From positions 2,232,001 through 2,296,000 of the forward strand of contig NC_037310.1 of the NCBI RefSeq assembly GCF_000143535.2: 64,000 nt of DNA. Direction: 5' to 3'. A program made the translations under genes and the position numbers. The number at the start of each line of letters is the position of its first letter. The stretch's first letter is position 1. The notes beneath the pieces were generated by a model. It had not been told where the DNA came from. It saw only the letters and a program-made list of their open reading frames with translations, and did not search any database. Origin of the DNA: Botrytis cinerea B05.10. Taxonomy: Eukaryota; Ascomycota; Leotiomycetes; Helotiales; Sclerotiniaceae. Shown one piece after another: positions 33,603 to 51,618 of this stretch.

Positions 33603-35060
33603 ATGACGTCCCTTCCTTCATCAAACACAGGTAGCAACTTTGCCAATGCTACCAAGGTCCAACAATTGACTTCGCATACCTACTCTGCAAACTTTCCCGA
33701 TGTAAGATTCTTGATATATGCTGCATAAGTTGACTTTATGGCTCTGAGCTATACACACATGGGTTTAAATGATCTTACTCCTGACGTCCAATCTCGCTTT
33801 ACTGAGGTGCCATACTAACAATCTACGCAGGACTGGTGCATTGGATCAGGTAAATAAGCATCTTACCAAACCCCCTACTTGGTTACCCATCTCTCAATAA
33901 ATTTGTGGCCTTACCAGAAATATAGTTCCCCATGGCGGCTTCGTAACCGGTGTCTTTCTCAAAGTCTCTGCCCTCCATTTTCGCACCACCTTGTCAGCCC
34001 AAAACCAACCAAACCCCATCACGCTCCATCTAGAGTTTTTGCGGCGCACTGAAGCTGGTCCTGCCCTCTTTACCGGTTAGTCTTTCCCATGACTTCTATA
34101 TATCTAGAGCGTCGTATGAATATCTCTTTCGTCCTATAGACTGGCTTCTGTGTACTAACGTTCTCTTTAGTCCAGGATACCAAACTTGGGAGGCAGACAT
34201 CTGTTCTCCATGTGACCCTATCACAAGGTGACCGCGTTGAAGTAGTCGGTTATATCACGCACTCTAATACCATGACGGAAGAAGGCGTTTCTTCTCCTCA
34301 CACTCATGTTCTTCATCCAGCCCCCCTTCCTGCCTCTCTCTCCCGTAAGCATAACCAATGTTTTCATCCAACGCCTTCGTCTTTATTGCCCCTTGCCATC
34401 TCCTCTTCTTAAATCCTACCAATTAACCCTCGAGTTTTAGTCCTGAAAACTGGCAACGACCCCAACTATTACCTCGAAGGCATGCCCTTCCCCAACTTCC
34501 GTAAAGCTAGCACAAAAGCCCACACTTACTTTCCTCGCACCCAACCTTCTCCCATCATCTCAGACGAATGGATCCGACTATCCACTGGCGAATTTGTAAG
34601 CACCGCGTTTCTTTTATAATACAGAGCCTAAACCCCCAATCGCTCCCTCCGCTCCCTTGCCGTATTCTTCTAGCCTACACCCTAACTAAACCACAATTCT
34701 AACCCAAATCCTAACCAGTGGACTGACGAAAGTCTCGGCTACGCTTGTGACATGTTTTCGCTCCCCACCGGATTCCTCCCAGAAACCACTGCCCCCTCCG
34801 AATCTAAACCCGCCATTCCTGGCGCAAAGTACTGGTTCCCAACTCTATGTTTAAGCATAGATTTCAAGAAGTCCCTCCCATCAGATGGCGTTGAATGGCT
34901 CTTCATTCGAGTTGAACGAAAGCAGACCCGAAATGGGCGCATGGATATAGAGTTGACGGCTTGGGATGAGGGAGGAGACTTGGTCGCTATCAGTCATCAT
35001 GTTGCGCTAGTTGTTGGGAGTGAGAGGAACACGTCGGCGAGAACTTCGAGTAAGATGTGA
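33603..35060 (+). CDS. Thioesterase-like hotdog-fold protein (acyl-CoA thioesterase family)
   Basis: Six exons (33603-33701, 33831-33849, 33926-34075, 34171-34344, 34441-34595, 34719-35060), 312 residues. The arrangement matches the fungal double-hotdog thioesterase-like family: an N-terminal substrate-entry segment with WCIGSVPHGGFVTGVFL (near 35-51), a first hotdog with ITLHLEFLRRTEAGPAL, and a second with KYWFPTLCLSIDFKKSLP and WLFIRVERKQTRNGRMDIEL. These proteins hydrolyse acyl-CoA or related thioesters; the substrate here is unknown and the family includes members of unproven activity. There is no targeting peptide, so it is likely cytosolic. Exon 2 is only 19 nt and every phase closes correctly. 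Confidence 0.85.
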
Positions 35061-35696
35061 AACGTAGAATTCGAGTATGAATTTTAGATTTGTGGGATTG
35101 GGCATAGAGTGGAGGTATTTGTTATATATATTGCACACGGGCTCTTCAACCTAGACTTAGGAGTCATGATAGAAATAGTGAATCACTTGTTGGAAACACG
35201 ATAGATGATTGAAATCGTATAAAAAGGTATAGAAGCAGGTATATTCCCAAAATTACGTTCAGTCGTGCTCGCTATGTCTATCCATGCTTAAATCCGACTA
35301 GTATGTATAGCAAATCTTGAAGTCAAGGAAGAACCGAAGTGCAACCTAGAAATATCAGACCAGTCATGTCATTAACTCCCCCCCAATCACTAAACCGACC
35401 CAAATCCGACCCAGCACCATTTGCTGTCATCTATGTATCAATGTTTCGTCGTGCATTCGTAAAGGAGCAACTTCATCTTCGGCAGGTTCTGTATATGCAG
35501 TGTGTAGGGCTCGCTAGACACTAGTAATACTTTTGTACCTGAGTAGGACCGTGTAAAATTCCATTGGGGATGTATTCCCAGTTTTGACGGATGCTGGAGA
35601 GACTGAGTTGTGATAACTACAACTGAAGCCCTTTCACATAAAATCATCACTGCAACCCGTCAGTAATTGCTTCGTGGGAGAAGGGGTAACATAAAC
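35061..35696. other. Intergenic, convergent 3' flanks
   Basis: Over 600 bp between the stops of two convergent genes; AT-rich, nothing recognised. Confidence 0.55.
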
Positions 35697-36654
35697 TTAC
35701 TCTCCGAAATCATCATCATAGGCCTGGGTATCTTTGCTGCCCATAGTGTCCCTGCTTGCATTCAAGGTAGTCTTGGTTTTCTGTGCTTTAGACTTCTTTC
35801 CTCCCTTTTCAGCTGCCTTCTCCTCTTTCATTTTCTCGTTACTCAAAGCCGTCAGTGTACTGGCGATCTTCTTGATTTGATCACTTGGAAGTTCTTTGGA
35901 AATCTGCTTAGTGAACTCTTGCAAGAAGATGATGTATTGTGCTTTCTTGGCATTGTTGGTAATAAGAGGGACAAGAGTTTCGCGGAGCTTCTCAAATTGC
36001 AGCTTGGTCTTAGGATCGAAAAGTGGGAGGGTTGTCAAATCGACAGTCGCCGCGGGGTTCTTTTCGTCAATTTGCACTGCGTTCGCAGCACTCGTAGACT
36101 TGCGAGAGTTGAAACCAATGCTGCCAAAAAGATCCTCAGCGTGCTTCAAATCGGATTCTTGTTCGGTTCGTCTGAGACGTTCTCTTCTTGTAGCCTCATC
36201 CTCTTCACTGCTCTCATCGCTACCTTCTGCCAGTTGTCGTGCTCTCTCGGCCTGCTTCTCAGCGACACGTTGGGCCTTTGACTTTTTGTTTGCAGCAGCC
36301 AGTGCATCAGCCTTCGCCTTTCGCTCGGCTTCAACCTTTGCTTTCTCGCGCTCAACTTCAGAATCTTCAGCCGCACTCCAGGAATCTAAGACTTCATCGT
36401 CATCCTCCTCATCATCGAACTTTCTTCGGTTCGAAACGGCAGTTTGTGCGGGTGTTTGCTCCGACTCCTCTCCGGAGGATTCCTCATCTATGTGGTAGAG
36501 TAGCGGTTAGTTAGGGATACTTTGTTTGTGCATCTGTATGGCGGTAGGTCTTCGAACCAAACCTTCAAATGCTCGTCATTCTATGAGACATTTCGCGCAG
36601 AACACGCCGTAGAAAAAATAAAATATTCTGCCACTTACCCCACTTGTCAGGCAT
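35697..36654 (-). CDS. HCR1: Translation initiation factor eIF3 subunit j
   Basis: Two exons, complement(35697-36487, 36639-36654), 268 residues. The first coding exon is 16 nt and encodes MPDKW plus one base. The protein has the expected layout: acidic N-terminus (DEESSGEESEQ, DDEEDDDEVLDSW, the eIF3b-binding segment), a charged helical middle (residues 50-110), the conserved core from LPLFDPKTKLQFEKLRETLV to FLQEFTKQISKELPSDQIKK, and an acidic end AYDDDFGE. It is the loosely bound eIF3 subunit that aids 40S recruitment, start-site selection and ribosome recycling with ABCE1. Confidence 0.95.
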
Positions 36655-37243
36655 TTTCAAGACTAGATTTCCTGTGAATGGATTTTTTTATTGATTCTGA
36701 CTTGACTGTTTCGAATACTGAGCCTGGAGTCTCAAAAGCCTTACTGCAATAGTCTTCACTATGTGTTGTGGTGGTAGAAAGGAAAATATCAAGAAAGAGG
36801 GATTTTGGAAGTTTGTCTTTAGGTTTGCGCCCGCACTTGTTAATAGGCAAGTACCCACTGCTGATGGTTATAAGTTAGACCGATCGGAACAGACAGTGTC
36901 TAGTAATGTTGATTGGTCCCGAATTTAGTAACCTTGTACAGTTACAAATGTGTTAGCTCATCACCAATTTAAACCTTTCCAGTCACATCCACGACCACAG
37001 ACTGCAGTATGTACAATAGCAACAAATTGTACTGATTTCTTTATCATAATGGAAACAATAGGTTGCATTTATACGGCAAAATGAAACATCGTTACAGTCA
37101 CAACAAAATATGGAAGTAAGCATTTTGTCAAATTGTTTCTCATTTTTAGGTATCATTCATCATTACTCTGGCTATGGTATCGCTCATCCCGCATAAGACA
37201 GTTACCTACCCAGCTTACTTTTGTCAAAGTATCTTCAGCTCAT
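36655..37243. other. Intergenic region upstream of eIF3j
   Basis: Nearly 600 bp, AT-rich, containing the eIF3j promoter and the enolase 3' flank. No gene seen. Confidence 0.55.
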
Positions 37244-40491
<3,248 letters not shown>

Positions 40492-41826
40492 ATGGCTACC
40501 GACGGCGTTATGGAGCGCGAACGTGCGTTGAACACATTTAGGGAAAAGTTATTGGAGTCCAGAGAATGGGAGGCAAAGCTCAAGGCTTTACGGTTAGAAA
40601 TTAAGGGATTGCAGAAAGACTTCGACCATACAGAGGATAATATCAAAGCCCTGCAAAGTGTTGGACAAATTATCGGCGAGGTTTTGAAACAACTTGATGA
40701 TGAGAGATGTGAGTAGGCCAGCGGTAATCCAAATCCAACATTACTAACATTAGAATTCCAGTCATCGTCAAAGCATCATCTGGGCCCAGATATGTCGTCG
40801 GCTGCAGGTCGAAGGTTGATAAATTGAAGTTGAAGCAAGGAACCCGTGTAGCACTCGACATGACAACTCTCACAATTATGCGAATGTTACCTCGAGAAGT
40901 CGATCCACTTGTTTATAACATGTCTTTGGAAGATCCAGGACAAGTGAGCTTCGGTGGAATTGGTGGTTTGAATGAACAGATTAGAGAATTACGAGAAGTT
41001 ATCGAACTGCCACTCAAAAATCCGGAATTGTTCTTGCGAGTTGGTATCAAGCCTCCGAAGGGTGTTTTGTTATATGGACCTCCAGGAACTGGAAAGACTT
41101 TGTTAGCAAGAGCTGTTGCCAGCAGTTTGGAGACAAACTTTTTAAAGGGTGCGAGTTATGCCTGACATCATTTTCACAGTTATACTAACGTGCTGTAGTT
41201 GTCTCATCTGCTATCGTCGATAAGTACATCGGAGAATCTGCGCGTCTGATCAGAGAGATGTTCGGTTATGCCAAGGAACATGAGCCATGTATTATCTTCA
41301 TGGACGAAATTGATGCTATTGGTGGACGTAGATTTTCGGAGGGAACTTCGGCAGATCGTGAAATTCAGAGAACCTTGATGGAATTGTTGAATCAACTCGA
41401 TGGTTTCGATTATTTGGGAAAGACAAAAATCATCATGGCTACTAACCGCCCGGATACCCTTGATCCTGCGCTTCTCAGAGCTGGTCGTCTCGACAGGAAG
41501 ATCGAGATTCCTCTGCCAAATGAGGTTGGACGATTGGAAATTATGAAGATTCATGCTTCCAGCGTCGTTATTGATGGCGAGGTCGACTTCGAAAGTGTGG
41601 TAAAGATGAGTGATGGTTTGAACGGTGCTGATTTACGAAACGTTGTCACAGAGGCGTACGTATTCCCTCAGCACATTGCACATAAGACTTTGCTAACTTT
41701 TCTAGTGGTTTATTTGCTATCAAGGATTACAGAGATGCTGTCAACCAGGACGATTTCAATAAAGCTGTTCGTAAAGTGGCAGAATCAAAGAAATTGGAAG
41801 GCAAGCTGGAATATCAAAAACTATGA
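40492..41826 (+). CDS. RPT4: 26S proteasome regulatory ATPase Rpt4
   Basis: Four exons (40492-40708, 40762-41148, 41199-41655, 41706-41826), 393 residues. The N-terminal coiled coil (about 5-70) pairs with Rpt5, then comes an OB domain ([23 protein letters not shown]), then the AAA module: pore-facing region, Walker A GPPGTGKT (near 180-187), Walker [12 protein letters not shown] (near 232-242) and sensor/arginine-finger segment [21 protein letters not shown]. The C-terminus ends [11 protein letters not shown]. It is one of six ATPases of the 19S base that unfold substrates and open the 20S gate. The interval [20 protein letters not shown] and overall match distinguish it as Rpt4 rather than another Rpt. 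Confidence 0.95.
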
Positions 41827-43411
41827 TTGGTACATAGATTTCGTTTTAGCATGGCGCATCGCATAATTGAGGGATGGTTGGGCATACCGCTCGACTTTGT
41901 AAGAATACCACATGAAAAAGAACCTCTTTGAAATTCCATGAACCTGTGCAAACGGGACAGCGTGCCATGAAATAAAATTCTTTTTCCAAATTTCAATCGG
42001 CCGTAGTTTGAGTGCATCCATTTATTGTCCCCACAAAGCCATCTTCCATGCTCGCTTGAAAAGGGGCCTTCCTCATTAGGTTTTTAGGGTACGGTATATC
42101 TTCAACATTGGTTCCTGTGGGGTGATTGGCGGGGAGTTTGAGGGTCAATAAGGAAATCAATATATTGATTCGCCGAAAGAAAATCTACAATTACATAAAA
42201 CCCAGATGTAGATTACTGTAGCCTGGAGAAGAAGCGCGAAGCACATCATTTCTCGCACCGGCAAAAAGGAAACACATCTGCCCTGCTCACAATCCTAATG
42301 GCCGATTAGACATGCGAATTTTGCATAAATGGCCAGCAGTAATAGTGCCTCACACAACGTGAAGCCGCCGTCCCGCAAAAGGAATGTGTGCAGGTCGTTG
42401 GCTTAGCTGGCGGTGATACGGTGTGATTTGGTGGATGGCCTGGTAACCCCAAAACGACGGGCTGTCCGGTTCTTCTTTGTTAGACTGATTCACGGCGTTC
42501 ACGATTAATTGGGTTTAGATTCTGTTGTTGAATTCGACTGTGAAAACACTCGCCGATGTACTTTACCAGTCATTTGATATAGTGCCGGTACTTACAACCG
42601 CTGCTCTGACGCCCCCAACACACGCCGTACAGAGAGTTCAGGATTGTACGTCATGGTGAAGCTTCGATAGAGGAAATCTGTCTGGATAGAGTTGTGCCCC
42701 CGCGACCCTAGGTACCTGATTAAAACTCCCCTGTGCCTGGAGAACTTGGAATGTTGCTTTATTTAGATTAACAGGTGGGTCAATTGTGTGGCTTATACAG
42801 CTTTAGCAGAATGCTCCCCTGTTGAGCATCTTCAGTAATTGGTACATGAACGAGGAAGACGGTGGGAAGAAGAAGAAACTGAAAAGTCTGAGGTCAAAAC
42901 TGACAAGAAAGGGCGTTTGGATACGGTTCCAAGACTGCGACTATTCGGGATTGGGTTGGTAAGGTAAGATTTCTTTTTGAAAAGTACGAGAGATGCAGCC
43001 GCAAAGGGTTCTCAGTCCAGTTATTCCACACTAGCATCCTCGTGGCCGTCACATATTAGTCAGTTTGAGATCCGCAGCAACAGTCAATTGGCCCCGTATC
43101 ATAGCAGCTAATAGATTCGTAAACACTTGTTACCGCATTTTCTTTTCATTCACTGGCTTGACAGGTCAAGAGGCAAAGGGCTGTGGGGGTGACAACGTGC
43201 ACGTTTACATTCAGACGAAGAATATCCAACCCACCATTCTTCCCTCCCACTCCCCTTAAAACCATCCACATCCCTCAACGAAAGAAAGGAAACCATACGT
43301 CCCATTTTCATTCGTTTTCTTTAATCTACAATCGTTCTTGCTTTCGATACCCTTTCTGCACACCCTACCAATATCTAGATCCCATCGAACACATCCCCTT
43401 TTATTGCAACA
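41827..43411. other. Intergenic region and GFA1 promoter
   Basis: About 1.6 kb, no gene supported. The last 200 bp before GFA1 is pyrimidine-rich, as in fungal leaders. Confidence 0.55.
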
Positions 43412-45847
<2,436 letters not shown>

Positions 45848-46723
45848 ATAGGTTTCCGGTATGGCGTAGCTATAAAAGGCTACTAAGCCCCATCGCTTTG
45901 GTATTCTGCTGGACTCGGATGCATTGAAAGGAAATGGAAGAAAAGGATGGGCAAGAAGTCTAGCTACACATTCAAGTGTTGTGCTTCTTTATTTTTTTGC
46001 GTAGATGTGAGGCTTAGCGAATTGTGGGCACTAAAAACTCGGTTTGGGATCTTTTGATGGAGGGGTGGTATGTGCTTCCATAGTTAGCTGCTATTGTGAT
46101 GAATGCAATGCACTCTCTTTAGATATCTACTTCTGCGGAAGCGCGGTTGCAATTTGCGTAGGGAAGTCAATGGCCAGACAAGCTCTCTTTTTTGATAGAC
46201 AATGAAATGAAATACATTGTTAAAATATATTGCTTTTTGGTGCTACACGATATGATGCGTGTTACGACAGTCTGGAGCATTCAGCATAGATTGCAGGGTG
46301 TCTGCCATATGCCACAACCTTTATAATTTGAAAATGTGCAAAACACAAAGGAATGAGTTTCATAGAATTCCGAACCAATGAACAGCTTTAAAGGTATATT
46401 AACAATATCTATTTCTGACTAGTAGGTATGATACGTGATGCCCCCAATCAAACTTCGACTTCCCCGCTGCCACAATGTGGACAGCTCCAACATGCATGCA
46501 TGTCATTCCATAATCATTAAACGGGTATGAGAGCATCAAAAACGACTTTTCGCCCGCGTGCCCAGCAGTTTCTCCTACCTTACCTCACCCAACGTATGTA
46601 CAAGCAGAAGAAGAATTCAGTCAGAAAAAGGCGGAAAGGTTTAAAGAAAAGCATAATACAAGGGTGAAACTATGCAGGGAAAGGTTAATCCCATCCTCAA
46701 CAAAATCGCTTAGCCAGAATTCA
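45848..46723. other. Convergent 3' flanks of GFA1 and the Chk2 kinase
   Basis: Almost 900 bp, AT-rich, no gene or repeat of note. Confidence 0.6.
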
Positions 46724-49038
46724 TTATTTGCCATTCTTCTTTGGCGTCTTGGATTTTGGTGTCTCCGGCTTTGATGCCTTGGATTTTGGGGTTTTTGATT
46801 CTGGCGCCTTCACCTCGTCGGATTTAACGGGAGATTTGGCTTTTGCATCCAAGTCCTCTGGATAGATGCTACCTTCGGCGTTGTCGAAGAGAGTTTGGTC
46901 GCCCTTGCCACCCATCTCAATGAATTCATTTGGATCCCGTTGAGCTGCTGGGACTTCTTCATTCTTGTTTCCATTTTGCATCGTGTCTTGTTGAGTTGAG
47001 GGCTGGTTGATACAATTAGACTTAGCATTGGGATTTTTGATGTATACCTTAACAGGGTTTTTGTCGGAGTTGATGTGAATGATCTTGGAAACCTTAACCT
47101 CGTTGATGTCGCTGAGTAGTGTTCTTTCTCTTACGATCTTACGCTTGCTAAAGTCGAGACCAGCAAGTCCGCCGACTAGACCGTCTGTGCTATCATGAAC
47201 ATTGAGAGTCTTCTGAGTCATCCATGAATGCGCCAAGCACTCATCAACGGTATAACGCTGCTCCGGGTCGACTGTCAGCATATGATCAATGAGATCCAAT
47301 GCTGGATCACCAATACTGTCCCAGTATGGAGAAGGATAGTCAAATCTACCGAGCTTGATCTGGGCTTTGAGGTCGTAAGGATTGTCCCTGGAATACAATT
47401 CATCGGAAAAGGGTGGGAATCCACAGAGGCATATGTATAGAACGACTCCTAATGACCAAATATCAACTGCACGAGTGTATTTTCGATGGTGGCTGTCTTG
47501 CAGGATTTCCGGGGCTACGTAGCTTGGAGTACCACAAAGCGTTGTCGTAAAAGACGCTTCTCCAATAATTTTTGAGAGACCAAAGTCTGCAAGTTTTACA
47601 TGCAAGTCTTCATCTGTCATCAAAATATTTTCTGGTTTGATATCCCTATGTACGATACCACGTTCATGCTATTATTGATTAGTTAGCTAGAATCGACGGA
47701 AAGTTATCAAGACAAGCGCTCACCAAGTACTTCAAGCCTTCAAACAATTGAACGAAAACCTTTCTTGTTTCTTGTTCTGTAAGTTTGCCCTTTTTGACAA
47801 TCCAGTTAAATAACTCTCCTTCCGCTGCGAGCTCTAGGACGAGGTAAGTTCCGCCAGGTTCATCAAAAGTATCTTTCAAGCATAGAATGTTCGGATGACT
47901 GACGCCCATTAGTATTGCAATTTCTTGCTGCAAGCCTTCAATTCTTTGTTTTTCTCCGAGGCCGGGATTCCTTGTAAAGACTTTGACTGCGAAACGTTGA
48001 CCTGTAGCCTTTTCGACGCATAAGTAAACAGTTGCATAATGTCCTGACCCAAGTTTTTCTAGTAGTAGGTATTTCTGCAAGAATTTGCTGGTTTCGCGCA
48101 GCTTTGGGTATCGAAAGACAAATCTGACATCATCCACTACTTCTATTTCATCTCCATCTTCGAGTTGGCGACGTTTGTTTCGTCCAATGATACTCTCTTT
48201 GATGAAGGTGCCATTGCTTGACAGATCCTCGACGAATGCAACGTTTAGACCTGCTTGATTTTCGGTGAAAATGAGACAATGTCTATTGGAGACCCTGATA
48301 TCATCGATGTTGAGATCTAGAAAGATCGTTAGTACCACACTTTTGTGTCAGATTGTCTGGGTGTCACTTACCACACTCTGGATGTCGTCCGATCAAGTAT
48401 CCTCCAGAAGCAATGCCTTTAAATTTAGTAGCTTCATAAGCCTCTTCTTCCTTATTCAAATCTTTACCTGCACGAGGGTTTCCAAGATCACTGTCCTTAT
48501 CTGGCAAAGGACAAGCATTTCTTCTCCTCAAGACAAGACGTCTTCCATACTTGTAGTTGAGAGGCATCAAGTATCCCCAAACACCTTCCTCTTCCTCATC
48601 TTCGACCTGGCTTGACAACGTAGTTGCGTCTCGTTGTGATTGGCTCAATTCTTGAGTTTTTGCTTGGGAATATCGAACAGGAGATGACAAAGCTTGTGAA
48701 TCCTTATGGAAACGTTCATTTGGTTCTGGAGTTCGGTGCTGGATCTGGCTTGGTCGACCCTCTGGTGGTGTTGCAGTGACATCTCTAAGATTGTCGCTAG
48801 AAGAAGAATCTCGATGGGTAACCGGGGAAGGAAGGTGCTGCTTATTCGAGATTGGAGTATGACCCGGTTGTGAGAGTCTTTCTGAACGGCGCGGCTTCTT
48901 GTATGATTCGCTCTCTTCGATCGTTCCTGCCTACATTGAGATTATCTGTTAGCCTTTCCGAATTCGACAACTATAAGGAAGGGATTATTTTCCTACCCTG
49001 TCGCGCTTCAAATTGCCTTTTCCTCTTTCTGAAGGCAT
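46724..49038 (-). CDS. chk2: Chk2-type checkpoint kinase with FHA domain (Rad53/Cds1/PRD-4 class)
   Basis: Four exons, complement(46724-47668, 47724-48316, 48372-48930, 48997-49038), 712 residues, starting MPSERGKGNLKRDR. An SQ/TQ cluster (about six sites within residues 92-125) is the expected ATM/ATR target. An FHA domain (about 190-270) has GRHPEC, RVSNRH and SSNGTF for phosphothreonine binding. The kinase domain (about 283-550) has GSGHYATV, the Lys of AVKVF (312), HRDIKPEN (405-412), DFGLSK (426), activation segment FTTTLCGTPSYVAPE and the C-lobe end HSWM. The tail is basic with SKTPKSKASKPETPKSK repeats. It transduces DNA damage or replication stress to cell-cycle arrest; the Neurospora counterpart also affects the circadian clock. 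A single FHA, unlike budding yeast Rad53 with two, fits Cds1 and PRD-4. Confidence 0.93.
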
Positions 49039-50342
49039 CTTGACACAGATTGAAGGTCGGGCTGATTCTTGATGCGATTTGAGATAGTATATTTCGCAGA
49101 AAGTGCACGAGTTGAGAGATTGAAGTGAGCTGAGGTGTTGAGCTTCTGCAGATGTTGCAAATGCGTTAATTCTTAATGAAAGTAACGGTGTACGTAGCAA
49201 TTCAAACGGATTATCAGTGAGTTTTTCTTTGCGAGGAGTATATTTTCTTTTGATTGGGGAGTCGGATTGACTGATTGATTCATTCTTTTCGATAGGTAAT
49301 CAGAAGGACTAGGTACTCCAGATCTTCTGTGCCATGCTAGGAATAAGGGCTCGGCCGCTCGGGGTAGAATGAACTAGGGGCCCACCAGCCTTTACTGCCT
49401 AGAAACGAGAGAAAAATGTGTCGATCGCATCAATATGTGCACGTAAACCGCAAACCGCAAACCCCGCCAGCTGCAGAGGAGAACATGCGTGAGCATTCAC
49501 TTGTCATATTACATGCGGTGAATTGGCAGCACCACCACAAAAGAAAATGTCCCCCAGGCAGCAATTCCCACGGTACCTAGGTAGGTATCTCGGGCACGAA
49601 GAGGGGAAAGGAGAGGTCCGCATGTTGACTGACATTGGCAGTGTTACTGATGGGATTGGTGTCGGTATTCGTAGCCATGATTGGGTCTCTCGTACCATTT
49701 CATCCACGAGTACAAAAGAGCATAAACACCACCAAGCTTCGACGCACGGGCAAACGTTATCATCACTATGTATAAAAATCACTTTTTCCCCATGTTGAAG
49801 TGGAACTGAGACTAATAATGAATGTGGATATAAGGTAAATGTATGCCATATGGCCAGTGGGGGTGAAGATTTATTAAGCCACGAGTAAGATGTTTTGGGC
49901 TGAAATTTGCATCAGTCTAGATTTTGTCTAGTTCTTCGCCCTCACACATGCAATATCATCAAATATCTCGAGAGCCTCAACCCAAATTCTAGTTTGAACC
50001 GATTCCCTTCGAGCTGGGATTAGTCAAATACAATATCTCGTGATATATATGCATGCGCGGGTCTTGTGAATACACGAGTAGTGTAAACAATATCAGAAGG
50101 GGTCTGCTGGACCATTGTAAAACATAGTCTCTAGGTCTCTTGTCATCTGATGTCGACCAAGGCTCTCTACCCCGGTACCTTATGATGACGGAACCTCGAG
50201 TCTTCTAAGTGTCCCAAGGTCTTTGCTTAAATCTATCTCGTACCTCTTCAGTAAAGACTCGAAGTCGTACCTAGTCCTCAAGTCGAAGCTTGAAACGGCT
50301 TGTTGTAGTTTTGAATGGATTTTCATCAATAGGCCGTGAATC
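49039..50342. other. Intergenic region upstream of the Chk2 kinase
   Basis: About 1.3 kb; no gene supported. A short frame at 50180-50455 on the minus strand overlaps the end of the next gene in another frame and is not called. Confidence 0.5.
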
Positions 50343-51330
50343 TCAACTTTCAAATCTTGTCTTTCTCTTGACGCCTTGCGTGTTTGACGAATTAGGCCTA
50401 CCCTTATCGAGTCCCGCCATGATTCGTTCGGCAGTGCTTTTTTGTCCCTTTCCATTAATGCTACTGGTATTTGAAATCGCGCTGCGAGTTTCGCCCGAGG
50501 CTGTTGCAGGTACGAAGTCCAGAGCTTCCCTCTGGCCTCGAGCTTTCTTTTCCTCTCGTTCCTTCAAGATTTTTTGTTGGCTTTTCGAGAGTTCCTCTTT
50601 GTAAGCATACTCGGGAAATCCGGCCGGATTCCATAGATCCTGAGGAAGGGTTGTTGCGTATTGTTCCGCCTCGTCAATATCCGCAAAGTCCATGAGCTTC
50701 TGCATCAAACTCGGATTTTTGAGCGCCGCTGACTTTGCAAGCTTTTCATTGAAATGTGTCCCCTGCTTTTTGAGGTCGAGGAAATGCTTAAATTTCGCGT
50801 TCGTGCTGGTAACTGGTGAACCTGGAGGTGAAGGGGGAATATCGTAATTAGGGACAGTCGGGAGGGTGAGATCTCGTAACAAAGCTCGGTTCGCGGAGTA
50901 TGGTGACTGTGGTTCTCCATCGCGTTCCCCGTTCATGAGATCCTCTACTTCTGAGAAGTCCGTCGCCTCGACTGGTCCCAGTTGAGGACCAACGAGTGGA
51001 GCGTTTGGTTTTGGATTGCTTGGTAGTTCAATAGTCTGTGGATCTTCTGTAGGCGGAAACCCTCTCGCATGTGGCTGCACATCTTTCAAGCAGTCAGAAG
51101 TGCTGTAAGTCTAACTTCTACCGTAAGGTTCGCGTACCTTTTGCTGTGCCATTTGCAGTAGAATTGTTGGATATTAAATCGCCAGAAGTCTATAGCCTAT
51201 GATGTCAGCGACTTCTATAATGTCAATTGCATTGAACAGATACTCAGCTTACGTTTGAAGAGCTCTGCGGCTTGTCAATCTGAAGAGAGTCCTCCTCGTC
51301 GCTGCTTCCATAATCTACTAAACCTGCCAT
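50343..51330 (-). CDS. HCNGP/SAP30BP-like protein
   Basis: Three exons, complement(50343-51082, 51138-51189, 51253-51330), 289 residues, starting MAGLVDYGSSDEEDSLQ, which is the typical acidic N-terminus of this family. The HCNGP core runs from about residue 155 to 235: HFLDLKKQGTHFNEKLAKS, NPSLMQKLMDFADIDEAEQY and LPQDLWNPAGFPEYAYKEEL, then a basic helix KSQQKILKEREEKKARGQRE. The C-terminus has nuclear-type basic sequence (GVKRKTRFES). Homologues are nuclear proteins linked to transcriptional co-repression (SAP30 binding) and to splicing of short introns; the latter is relevant in a genome with introns near 50 nt, but function here is inferred. Confidence 0.88.
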
Positions 51331-51618
51331 AATGGTTGTATTGCGAGTGGTTTCGATAAGGAAGGATCATTTACATGTACCGGCACACAAGTGATAAAAA
51401 GTGCCAGTGCTAGCTTTCCGCGTTCCAGATTGGTTCCCGGGGCTTATTTTCCGACATTTGGCCTCAGGTTGCAGAAGGCGCGTCCCGAGCTCTGCCTGGA
51501 ACAACGAGAGCTCCTCAAGCTCCAACACTATCAATCAATAACTTTACCCCCATGAACATTTGAAGATACCACACAATACCTTAACAACCCTTCCAATCCC
51601 AATAACCCTTCAAACATC
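51331..51618. promoter_or_regulatory. Compact bidirectional promoter between the HCNGP-like and proteasome beta7 genes
   Basis: The two start codons are 288 bp apart on opposite strands, so both leaders and promoters must share this sequence. It includes GC-richer blocks near 51415-51500. No binding site was recognised with confidence. Confidence 0.55.

Noticed and set aside
35667..36498. Plus-strand frames of about 200 codons over the eIF3j gene.
   Set aside because: Shadows of the eIF3j coding strand.
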